A stretch of DNA of 37,910 nucleotides, from NCBI GenBank assembly GCA_017457865.1, contig JAFTGN010000034.1:1-37910 (forward strand), read 5' to 3'. The notes beneath the pieces are model-generated. The model did not search any database and was not told where the DNA came from. It saw only the letters and a list, made by a program, of their open reading frames with translations. The translations under genes were made by a program, and so were the position numbers. Below, in pieces: positions 9,266 to 16,549 of the stretch (positions within the stretch are counted from its first letter, which is position 1; every line of letters begins with the position of its first letter). This DNA comes from Lachnospiraceae bacterium (GTDB taxonomy: Bacteria; Bacillota; Clostridia; Lachnospirales; Lachnospiraceae).

Positions 9266-9279
9266 AGAGAGGAGAAAGT

Positions 9280-9399
9280 ATGAGATTCTGGAGAGCATTG
9301 TGCTGTGATCTGCATAAAACTATCTGTAATCCGGGGTTTATTGGTGCTATATTGTTGGTTTGTGGGCTGTGTTTTACTGGGCTGGTTTATAGTGAATGA
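9280..9399 (+). pseudogene. ABC-2-type permease, N-terminal remnant
   Basis: A GGAG ribosome site at 9271 and ATG 9280 start a 39-residue frame, MRFWRALCCDLHKTICNPGF, running into one hydrophobic segment before TGA 9397. The basic/aromatic start plus first transmembrane helix is how small ABC-2 permeases begin. The rest of the permease is missing: within a few bases the sequence turns into an ABC ATPase lacking its first residues. The simplest reading is a deletion that removed most of the permease and the start of the ATPase gene. The permease identification is inferred from position and topology; the truncation is directly visible. Confidence 0.6.
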
Positions 9400-10015
9400 T
9401 GTGAGTTTGAGCCTTTCCAAAACCCCCATTTTAAAACACATTTGTGTACAGTTTGAGGAGGGCAGGATTCATGGGCTGATTGGCAGAAATGGCAGTGGAA
9501 AGACCATGCTTATGAAGTGTATTTGTGGTTTTATCAAGCCTACAGAGGGAGAAATCATTGTAGATGGAAAGCGTGTGGGTGAGGATGTGGATTTTCCAGA
9601 GGATATGGGGATGATCATTGAAACGCCTGGTTTCATTCCATACTACAGCGGATACAGAAACTTACGGTTGATTGCAGGGTTGAATCACAAAATCGGCAAA
9701 GAGGATATCAGACGTGCAATGGAGCAGGTAGGGCTTGACCCTGATCTGAAACGTCATGTTCGTAAGTACAGTCTCGGCATGCGACAGCGGTTGGGTCTGG
9801 CACAGGCGATTATGGAAAACCCCAAGATTCTCATATTTGATGAACCCTTTAATGGTCTGGACAAAGAGGGAGTGGCAGAAATGCGGGAGTATCTGCTGCG
9901 ATATAAAGAGCAGGGAAGGACAATTTTAATTTGTTCTCATTCCGCAGAGGATATTTCGGTATTGTGTGATACGGTACATGAGATGGACAAGGGTTTGATG
10001 ACCAGAGTAAAGTAA
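9392..10015 (+). pseudogene. ABC transporter ATP-binding protein, 5' end lost by deletion
   Basis: The frame encodes an almost complete ABC ATPase: Walker A GRNGSGKT, signature YSLGMRQRLGLAQ, Walker B ILIFDEPFNGLD and H-loop ICSHS. From GTG 9392 it is ~207 residues, normal for bacteriocin or antibiotic-exporter ATPases, but the first strand (usually M-x-x-x-x-NVSL) is cut short: VNDVSLSLSK follows directly on permease-like coding sequence. No good ribosome site precedes GTG 9392, GTG 9401 or the theoretical GTG 9305. The catalytic part is intact, but without a cognate permease the protein is unlikely to work. It belongs to the decaying cluster starting at 7640. Confidence 0.7.
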
Positions 10016-10052
10016 GTATGACGGTGAAGAAAACGAGCGGTTAAAATTTGTG

Positions 10053-10108
10053 AAAAAGCGGCAGCCTACGAAAGAAATTGGAAGATTCTTTTCGTGGCTG
10101 CCGCTTTT
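10053..10108. terminator. Long bidirectional terminator
   Basis: GCGGCAGCCTACGAAAGAA pairs with TTCTTTTCGTGGCTGCCGC around a 9-base loop, with A-run and T-run on the two sides. It ends both the ABC cluster (+) and the acetyltransferase gene (-). Confidence 0.85.
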
Positions 10109-10174
10109 ATGGCATTTTTACAAAAAATACAATAAAGCGTTCGGTATCATCGTTTTGCAATCGCCTATTTTCCA

Positions 10175-11068
10175 TTATATAATGAAAAGGTGCTTTTCAT
10201 ATAAATCCACATGTTCCGTCTGCTGGAATCCGTATGTTTCATACAGACTAACTGCCGGTTCGTTTGTTCCGGAAACCTGTACCAGCAGTTTTTCGTATTT
10301 TGTGTTCAAAAGCAGATTGATCTGGTCTAAGGCTTCCAGCGCCAATCCCTGTCTGCGCTTTTCCGGCAGAATACCAAAGGAAAACAGGCAGGCTGTCTTT
10401 CCTTCTAAATGGAGCCCGCACATGCCCACTGGCTTTAAAGAGCAGCTGCGCTTGAACGGCAGAACAGGTGGTACGATTTCATATAACACATACATCTTAA
10501 GACTGGAATCTTTTGTCACAGAGTCTACATAGGCGGCAGCATTCCACTTGTCTGTCTGGAAGATGGACTGATACAGCTTTTGCAGCAAACTGGTGTCATG
10601 GCATAGCTTCACCAGAATCCGGCTGTTTTTGGCAGAAGAACTCTTTTGGGCAGACCGGTTCCATTCCATGACTGTTTCCTCGCCGGTTCTGGTATAGCGA
10701 TAACGTTTCAGTAAAGCGACAAACAAATCCTCCTTGCACTGGGAAGAATGATAGCAGGAAAGAATCACAGATTGTCCTGCTACAAGGCGCAACCGTCCTT
10801 CTAAAAAGGCATACAGGATCCGGTAATGTGTTTCTGCACAGGCAGGGTCACGCCAGAAAGAGAGAAAATACTGCTTTTGATCATAAGTCACAGCACTGAT
10901 GGCTGCAACGATCTGTTCTTTCTCTTTGCAGAGGGCCAGATAACCGGTTTCTCCTTCTGATGTTTCCGGGATGGAAAATTCGGAAGAGGACTGCTTTCGG
11001 TCAGCCTCCTGAATCTGTCTGTAAATGGGGCGTAAGGCTTCACTGTAAGGCGTAAATGTAAATCTCAT
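10175..11068 (-). CDS. GNAT family N-acetyltransferase
   Basis: A 297-residue acetyl-CoA-dependent acetyltransferase with the GNAT core in its C-terminal half. Motif A is visible as FSFGILPEKRRQGLALEALDQI (Q/R-x-x-G-x-A/G), preceded by the strand VGMCGLHLEG and followed by LLVQVSGTNEPAVSLYETYGF, the classic NxxAxxLYExxGF motif B. The N-terminal ~150 residues look like a second, degenerate GNAT-like domain, making this a two-domain member. The substrate cannot be told from sequence. GGAAGGAA precedes the ATG on the minus strand. It is a single-gene unit between two decayed loci. Confidence 0.85.
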   Translation of the reverse strand: MRFTFTPYSEALRPIYRQIQEADRKQSSSEFSIPETSEGETGYLALCKEKEQIVAAISAVTYDQKQYFLSFWRDPACAETHYRILYAFLEGRLRLVAGQSVILSCYHSSQCKEDLFVALLKRYRYTRTGEETVMEWNRSAQKSSSAKNSRILVKLCHDTSLLQKLYQSIFQTDKWNAAAYVDSVTKDSSLKMYVLYEIVPPVLPFKRSCSLKPVGMCGLHLEGKTACLFSFGILPEKRRQGLALEALDQINLLLNTKYEKLLVQVSGTNEPAVSLYETYGFQQTEHVDLYEKHLFII

Positions 11069-11104
11069 AGGTAAGTTCCTTCCTTCATCATACGTGTTCT
11101 GTTT

Positions 11105-12270
11105 TTATTCATGTATGACTTTGCAATGTTTTTTATAAAATGCGATTCCGTATTTGAGAATGGACTTCATACCATCCTCCACAAGGCGTGCTTCGTAATG
11201 ATTTCTTTCGATCTGGTCAAGTGCTTCTATACACCATTTCTCCAGATCATCATCCTCTGCATATTTGAACTCAATCACGATACCGGTTCTGCTTTGTGTT
11301 TCAATCAGAATATCACTGAATCCTTCCCCGGATTCCGCATTGGATTTGATCAACCAGCTGTCTTCATATTGCAGAAGTCCAAGAAGCAAGCCGTGGTAAA
11401 AGTTTTCCTTCATTGTTTTTCACACGGAAGTGTCCCGGATGCTGATGGTATTCCACAGGTAATCATTTAACATCTCTTCGATTAAGTTGGCATCTCCATT
11501 AGGAAATGCCTTACAGAAGGTTGCAATTCGTGGTACATCTGCTCTGGTTGTTTCCTGAAACCATACCTGAATCTGGGAGATGAATAGTTCCCGTATTTCC
11601 TTATTCGGAATTTTTAAAGCAAAATGCGTTTCATCTATCTGTTTCTCCTGTGTCAGATAGCCGGTGGTAAAAAGAACACTCCACAGATTGTCAATAGACC
11701 GATCTAACTCATGATAGGTCAGTTCCTGACAAATCGGCTTGACGATGGTTTCTCCGGCAATCAGCCGTTCGATTTCTTCTTTTGTTTGCTTCTGGGACTG
11801 ATCAATCAGTCTCCGTATCATACTGTTTCCGCTGGTATTGACCCAGAAATTTTGAGGAAAAGCAGACAAATTCTCCCGTAACACCGCACAGAAATTAATC
11901 ACATCCAAAGGGCAGTAGATTGGTGTATCACCAAAGAGATATCCATCATACCATTCTTTCATCACTTCGGCATGCTCTGTCAAATGGTAGTATGCCAGCA
12001 TGTCTGCAACTTCCTGCTCTGTGAATCCAAAGCTGGAAGTACAACGCTTGTCTGTGAGGCTAAATACCTGCAAGTTATTCAACCCTGTGAAGATGCTCTC
12101 TTTACTGATGCGCAGGCAGCCGGTGAGCACAGCAAATTGCAGATGTTCATTGGTTTTCAAGGCATTGCCAAGCAGATCATTGCTGTTTTATCTACATAAT
12201 AGTATCCATCTGTTCGGATTTCTCCAAAATTTTCAATTCCAACAGGGAGCATATTCAGGTTGCGCATCAT
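11105..12270 (-). pseudogene. AAA-ATPase-like / DUF1703 (PD-(D/E)XK) protein, multiply broken
   Basis: Three pieces of one gene are visible on the minus strand. Piece 1 (12270 to ~12181) reads MMRNLNMLPVGIENFGEIRT then YYYVDKTA, the usual N-terminus. Piece 2 (~12175 to 11420) resumes out of frame at LLGNALKTNEHLQFAVLTGC, so about 170 residues carrying the P-loop ATPase core are missing. Piece 3 (11413 to 11105) is in the same frame as piece 2 but separated by a TGA (11420-11422) after SIRDTSV; it carries the DUF1703 nuclease-like motif GFSDILIE...GIVIEFKYA. Intact relatives are ~550 residues and often occur in many copies per genome in gut bacteria; their role is uncertain. The promoter and ribosome site upstream are still good. 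Confidence 0.85.
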
Positions 12271-12352
12271 TTCCCCAATCCTTTCTGTAAAATTGAACAC
12301 TGACGTTGCAGTATTACGGCTCCTTTTTTCTGGTTTTGAAAAAGATATATTT

Positions 12353-12381
12353 ATTTTATCATACTACTTTTATGTAGTCAA
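12353..12381 (-). promoter_or_regulatory. SigA-type promoter of the DUF1703 pseudogene
   Basis: On the minus strand TTGACT (12381-12376), 17-base spacer and TAAAAT (12358-12353) lie about 80 bases upstream of the ATG at 12270. The promoter has survived although the gene is broken. Confidence 0.7.
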
Positions 12382-12468
12382 TTATAACTGTTCAGAAGAA
12401 CTATTATACAAAAAAATAAGACTGATTTTCAATCACGCAAACTTTGCTTTGAGAATTCATAAATATGG

Positions 12469-12497
12469 TTGAGGGACTATTGGTAAAATGGTATAAT
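12469..12497 (+). promoter_or_regulatory. Promoter upstream of the germination gene
   Basis: TTGAGG (12469-12474), 17-base spacer, TATAAT (12492-12497). A second TATAAT at 12521-12526 lacks a -35. The 12271-12692 interval has no gene I can support; a 27-codon frame at 12525-12608 is discussed among the rejected items. A SigG-type forespore promoter would be expected for this gene family, and I see no clear one. Confidence 0.5.
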
Positions 12498-12631
12498 GCA
12501 AGATAGAAAAAGCAGAGGCGTATAATGAAGATTCGTTTGATGTGTATAGAAGATTTGACCTATCGCAATCAAAATATACATGATCTGAAAAGAATTGATA
12601 CGAAGTAGGGATAACATCGGAAAATCAGGAA

Positions 12632-12694
12632 ATACTATGCAGGTATGATAATACATGCCGGGTATCACATGTGCCCGGAGTAGGAGCATAGTAT
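12632..12694 (+). promoter_or_regulatory. Inverted repeat enclosing the start region of the germination gene
   Basis: ATACTATGC (12632-12640) is the exact reverse complement of GCATAGTAT (12686-12694), whose last two bases are the first two of the ATG at 12693. Between them lies an inner hairpin, CCGGGTA with TGCCCGG (one G-U pair), and the ribosome site TAGGAG (12681-12686). In the mRNA the outer stem would pair the start codon and flank the ribosome site. Confidence 0.6.
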
Positions 12695-14114
12695 GGACAT
12701 TCAAACATCAATTCAGGATACCATGGCATATATGAAGGAAACCCTTCGACTAGATGCCAATTTTGATATCATTTACAGAACATTTACCATCAAGGGCAGG
12801 ATGGCAGTGATTTTTTGTGTGGATGGATTTACCCAGGATGATATGTTAGAGCGGTTACTGCAGTATATGATGGAAGGAGTGGGAGATCCCTTTCCAGAGG
12901 ATGCCCATGCCTTTTCCAAGACCATGTTGCCCTATGCGGAAATCGGGTTGATGGATAACTATGAATCTGTCCTTGTCAGCCTGCTTTCCGGTATCTCCAT
13001 TTTGTTTGTGGATGGATATGAAAAAGCACTGTCCATTGACTGCCGCACATATCCGGCGCGGAATGTGCAGGAACCAGATAAGGATAAGGTCATGCGTGGT
13101 TCCAGAGATGGATTTGTGGAAACGTTGGTTTATAACACTGCACTGATCAGGCGGCGGATTCGTGACCCGAAACTGACCATGGAGATGCACAGGGCTGGTA
13201 GACGATCCGCAACAGATATAGTGGTCTGTTATATTGAGGATCGAGTGGATCGGGAACTGTTACAAGAGGTTTGCAGGCGCATTGATCGGCTGGAAGTGGA
13301 TGCCCTGACTATGAACCAGCAAAGTCTGGCGGAGTGTTTGTTTCCGTATAAATGGTACAATCCATTTCCAAAATTCAAATATACAGAGCGGCCGGATGCA
13401 GCAGCGGCTACCATACTGGAAGGGAAAATTGTGATTCTGGTGGATAATTCACCATCGGCCATGCTGCTGCCGTCCTCTATTTTTGATATTGTGGAGGAGG
13501 CAGATGAGTATTATTTTCCACCGGTGACGGGAACCTATCTGCGGTTGTCCCGCATGCTCATTGCCATCGCCACATTACAGCTGACCCCGATCTGGCTTTT
13601 ATTGGTGCAAAATCCCCAGTGGCTGCCTCATTGGATGGAGTTTACCAGGATTCAGGAACCTGTGAATATTCCAATTGTCGTGCAGTTGCTGCTGTTGGAA
13701 CTGGCCATTGATGGACTGCGTTTGGCAGCTGTGAATACTCCTAATATGTTGTCTACTCCTTTTAGTGTGCTGGCGGCATTGGTGCTGGGGGAGTTTTCCG
13801 TACGATCAGGATGGTTCAATTCTGAAACGATGCTGTATATGGCGTTTGTGGCAGTGGCAAATTATACACAGGCCAGTTTTGAATTGGGATACGCATTGAA
13901 ATTTATGCGTATGATCATTCTGTTTTTGACAGCCCTGGGCAATGTGTGGGGATTCCTTTTGGGGGAAGGGATCACAGTAGTGGCTCTTTTGACCAATCAA
14001 ACCATTTCCGGTGGAAGCTATTTGGATCCGCTGATTCCATTTCGGTGGGACCGTTTGAAACGAAGGTTTTTCCGGACAAGGCTGCCTCATGGAGAAAAGA
14101 ATGTGCGCTCCTGA
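12693..14114 (+). CDS. GerA-family spore germination protein (SpoVAF/GerAA-like)
   Basis: Integral protein of the spore inner membrane; GerAA-type subunits form part of nutrient germinant receptors, and SpoVAF is an accessory relative. The N-terminal soluble domain (residues 1-280) contains the family hallmark GSRDGFVETL...LIRRRIRDPKL (136-161). The C-terminal part from ~286 holds five or more membrane helices, with PSAMLLPSSIFDIVEEADEY (254-273) before the first. The PSxMLLPxxxFD form and the absence of GerAB and GerAC genes favour a SpoVAF-like or orphan protein. The 473-residue length is normal. A terminator follows directly, so it is monocistronic. It shows that the organism belongs to a spore-forming lineage. 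Confidence 0.9.
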   Translation: MDIQTSIQDTMAYMKETLRLDANFDIIYRTFTIKGRMAVIFCVDGFTQDDMLERLLQYMMEGVGDPFPEDAHAFSKTMLPYAEIGLMDNYESVLVSLLSGISILFVDGYEKALSIDCRTYPARNVQEPDKDKVMRGSRDGFVETLVYNTALIRRRIRDPKLTMEMHRAGRRSATDIVVCYIEDRVDRELLQEVCRRIDRLEVDALTMNQQSLAECLFPYKWYNPFPKFKYTERPDAAAATILEGKIVILVDNSPSAMLLPSSIFDIVEEADEYYFPPVTGTYLRLSRMLIAIATLQLTPIWLLLVQNPQWLPHWMEFTRIQEPVNIPIVVQLLLLELAIDGLRLAAVNTPNMLSTPFSVLAALVLGEFSVRSGWFNSETMLYMAFVAVANYTQASFELGYALKFMRMIILFLTALGNVWGFLLGEGITVVALLTNQTISGGSYLDPLIPFRWDRLKRRFFRTRLPHGEKNVRS

Positions 14115-14131
14115 GCACAGAATCAGGCAAC

Positions 14132-14170
14132 AAAAAACGGCGATACCAGATAGTGGTACGCCGTTTTTTT
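14132..14170 (+). terminator. Rho-independent terminator after the germination gene
   Basis: ACGGCG(A)TACCA pairs with TGGTACGCCGT around GATAG, flanked by an A-run and a T7 run, so it may also act for the converging XRE gene. Confidence 0.9.
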
Positions 14171-14205
14171 GAGAGAAGAAAGTGATCTATCAAAAAATGT
14201 AAATA

Positions 14206-14568
14206 TCATTCATGGTCAACAGGAACAGTCTGTTCACTTTTCGTACTGTCAAGGTTCTGGAACAATACTTCCAAAAGCTGGCGAACCATGGACAATTCCT
14301 GTGGAGTGCGTTTGTTTAGCATCTCTGTGATACGCATCAATTGAGAGCTTTCGATCGGAGAGTTTTTTCCATAAAACAGCTCATCTGTGCCCACACCAAG
14401 AGAAACAGAGATTTTATGCAGGGTTTCCAGGCTGGGGCGTTTTTTGGCTTTCTCAATTTCACTGATGAAAACAGTGGAGCAACCAATCAACTGAGCCAGC
14501 TGTTCCTGTGTCATATGTTTTTCTACACGGGCAAGTCTAATGTTTTTTCCTAAAAAGACGTAATCCAT
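14206..14568 (-). CDS. XRE-family helix-turn-helix regulator
   Basis: A 120-residue DNA-binding protein. Residues ~7-62 are a Cro/CI-type HTH: IRLARVEKHMTQEQLAQLIG, then the recognition helix TVFISEIEKAKKRPSLETL and SVSLGVGTDELF. The C-terminal ~50 residues (ELSMVRQLLEVLFQNL) are helical, probably for dimerisation. No membrane segment or peptidase domain is present. GGAGG precedes the ATG on the minus strand. It diverges from gltX, so the shared 340-base intergenic region may contain its operator. Targets are unknown. Confidence 0.88.
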   Translation of the reverse strand: MDYVFLGKNIRLARVEKHMTQEQLAQLIGCSTVFISEIEKAKKRPSLETLHKISVSLGVGTDELFYGKNSPIESSQLMRITEMLNKRTPQELSMVRQLLEVLFQNLDSTKSEQTVPVDHE

Positions 14569-14680
14569 AAAAATCCTCCATTCATGACAACGAGTGTTTC
14601 TTTTTTACGATAATCTATACAACAAAATCGTATTCGAAGTTAAAATACATACAAAATGTGTTTTTTTATACTATAGATTT

Positions 14681-14773
14681 TACACAAGGTGTATCCTGTT
14701 TGTCAAACCTTTTTTCTGTAAAATGAAGATAAAATTACGAAAACGAGTAAGCAACAGAAATCTATTACGAAAA
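14681..14773. promoter_or_regulatory. Operator-like repeats between the XRE gene and gltX
   Basis: TACACAAGGTGTA (14681-14693) is a 5+3+5 inverted repeat. ATTACGAAAA occurs twice exactly, at 14734-14743 and 14764-14773, 30 bases apart (about three helical turns), and the second copy ends three bases before the gltX -35. A partial relative, TTACGATAA, lies near 14606 by the XRE start. The remainder of 14569-14909 is AT-rich without a gene. Confidence 0.45.
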
Positions 14774-14776
14774 TGC

Positions 14777-14805
14777 TTGTCATGTGAAAAAAAAACCTTT
14801 ATAAT
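14777..14805 (+). promoter_or_regulatory. SigA-type promoter of gltX
   Basis: TTGTCA (14777-14782), 17-base spacer, TATAAT (14800-14805). The leader of ~100 nt before the gltX ATG shows no T-box-like structure that I can recognise. Confidence 0.85.
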
Positions 14806-14909
14806 CTGATATGGTAATGATTCCGCATGAGAGGTTATCTGGATAAAGAGGAAACACTCTGGAATTGAGAATTAGATTGATACAGAAAAGATTGGAAGGG
14901 GTAATATAC

Positions 14910-16364
14910 ATGGAAAATGTAAGAACCAGATTTGCACCAAGTCCTACAGGTCGTATGCATGTAGGAAATTTACGCACGGCATTATATGAGTATTTGATTG
15001 CAAAGCATGAGGGAGGAGATTTTATCCTTCGTATTGAGGATACAGACCAGGGACGCTTGTTAGAAGGAGCTACAGATATCATTTATCGTACATTACAAAT
15101 GACCGGTCTGGTGCATGATGAAGGACCAGATAAGGACAAGGGATATGGTCCTTATGTACAGAGTGAGCGTCAGGCGACCGGTATGTATCTGAAATATGCC
15201 AAGCAGCTCATTGAAAGTGGGCATGCATACTACTGTTTCTGTGACCAGGAGCGTCTGGATACCTTGAAGCAGAATGTAGAAGGCAAGGAGATTTCTGTTT
15301 ATGACAAGCACTGTCTCCATTTGTCTAAGGAAGAGATTGAGGCCAACCTGGCAAGTGGAAAGCCTTATGTCATTCGCATCAATATGCCAACTACCGGTAC
15401 CACTACATTTCATGATGAGATATATGGTGATATTACGGTGCAGAATGAGGAACTGGATGATATGATTCTGATCAAGTCAGACGGATTCCCTACGTATAAT
15501 TTTGCCAATGTCATCGATGACCATTTGATGGGCATTACCCATGTGGTGCGTGGAAATGAGTATCTTTCCTCTACGCCAAAGTACAATCGTTTGTACGAGG
15601 CATTTGGCTGGGAGATTCCAAAGTATATTCACTGTCCGTTGATCACAGATGAGAATCACAAGAAACTGAGCAAGCGTTGCGGGCATTCTTCTTTTGAAGA
15701 TTTGTTAGAGCAGGGCTTCTTGACGGAAGCCATCGTCAACTTCGTGGCATTGCTTGGCTGGTGTCCGGCTGACAATGAGGAGTTTATGACATTAGAGGAG
15801 ATGGTACAGAAGTTTGATTACAAGAGCCTGTCAAAATCCATGGCAGTATTTGATTTTACAAAGTTGAAGTGGATGAATGGGGAGTACATCAGACGGATGG
15901 AGGATGCCGCATATTATGAGAAAGCCATCCCTTATGTGAAGCAGGCAGTGGGAGAAGCGTTGGATGCACAGAAGCTGGCAGATCTGGTGAAGGGCAGAAT
16001 TGAGACATTCTTAGACATCGCACCGCTGTTGGATTTCTTTGTGGAGTTGCCAGAGTATGACACTGCTATGTACACCCATAAGAAAATGAAGACCAATGAG
16101 GATACTTCTCTGGGAGTACTGACGGAGATTCTGCCATTGTTAGAGGCACAGGAGGATTACAGCAACGATGCACTGTATGCCCTATTGTCCGGTTATGTAA
16201 CAGAGAAGGGGGTAAAGAACGGTTATGTGATGTGGCCGATTCGTACTGCAGTATCTGGAAAACAGAGTACGCCGGGTGGTGCCACAGAGATCATGGAGGT
16301 ACTGGGCAAGGAGGAATCTCTGCGTAGAATCCGTATTGGCATTGAAAAGCTGAGTAATCGATAA
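14910..16364 (+). CDS. gltX: Glutamate--tRNA ligase
   Basis: Class I aminoacyl-tRNA synthetase charging tRNA-Glu in the cytoplasm. ATG 14910 follows AAGGGG and gives [20 protein letters not shown]; the HIGH-type motif is HVGN (17-20) and the second signature is KKLSKRCG near residue 250. [12 protein letters not shown] and [20 protein letters not shown] are further family segments, and the helical anticodon-binding domain occupies the last ~170 residues. The 484-residue length is normal. The second signature carries Cys where many relatives have Asn or Asp (KLSKRxGD). It has its own promoter and terminator. Confidence 0.97.
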   Translation: MENVRTRFAPSPTGRMHVGNLRTALYEYLIAKHEGGDFILRIEDTDQGRLLEGATDIIYRTLQMTGLVHDEGPDKDKGYGPYVQSERQATGMYLKYAKQLIESGHAYYCFCDQERLDTLKQNVEGKEISVYDKHCLHLSKEEIEANLASGKPYVIRINMPTTGTTTFHDEIYGDITVQNEELDDMILIKSDGFPTYNFANVIDDHLMGITHVVRGNEYLSSTPKYNRLYEAFGWEIPKYIHCPLITDENHKKLSKRCGHSSFEDLLEQGFLTEAIVNFVALLGWCPADNEEFMTLEEMVQKFDYKSLSKSMAVFDFTKLKWMNGEYIRRMEDAAYYEKAIPYVKQAVGEALDAQKLADLVKGRIETFLDIAPLLDFFVELPEYDTAMYTHKKMKTNEDTSLGVLTEILPLLEAQEDYSNDALYALLSGYVTEKGVKNGYVMWPIRTAVSGKQSTPGGATEIMEVLGKEESLRRIRIGIEKLSNR

Positions 16365-16468
16365 AACTGTGTAACGGTGTGAAGGTATGAGAAAGTTGTA
16401 AGACAGCAAAATGCTGTGACAGTGGTGTGCCAATTTTGTGCCACTTTGCAAATCAGACTATGAGAATT

Positions 16469-16503
16469 CCCGGATTTGAATTATAATAAATCCGGGGATT
16501 TTT
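16469..16503 (+). terminator. Rho-independent terminator after gltX
   Basis: CCCGGATTT (16469-16477) pairs with AAATCCGGG (16488-16496), loop of 10, followed by a T-run. Confidence 0.9.
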
Positions 16504-16549
16504 ATGTCAGCAGATACAATCGTATCCTGTGATGGGAAAAGGAGTGGAT

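Noticed and set aside
12525-12608. 27-codon frame (MKIRLMCIEDLTYRNQ...) upstream of the germination gene
   Set aside because: Its ribosome site is weak (GAGG close to the ATG), it has no attenuator-like codon run and no recognisable family; a chance frame is as likely.
14806-14909. T-box riboswitch ahead of gltX
   Set aside because: The leader is only about 100 nt, with no T-box core sequence and no terminator/antiterminator pair visible.
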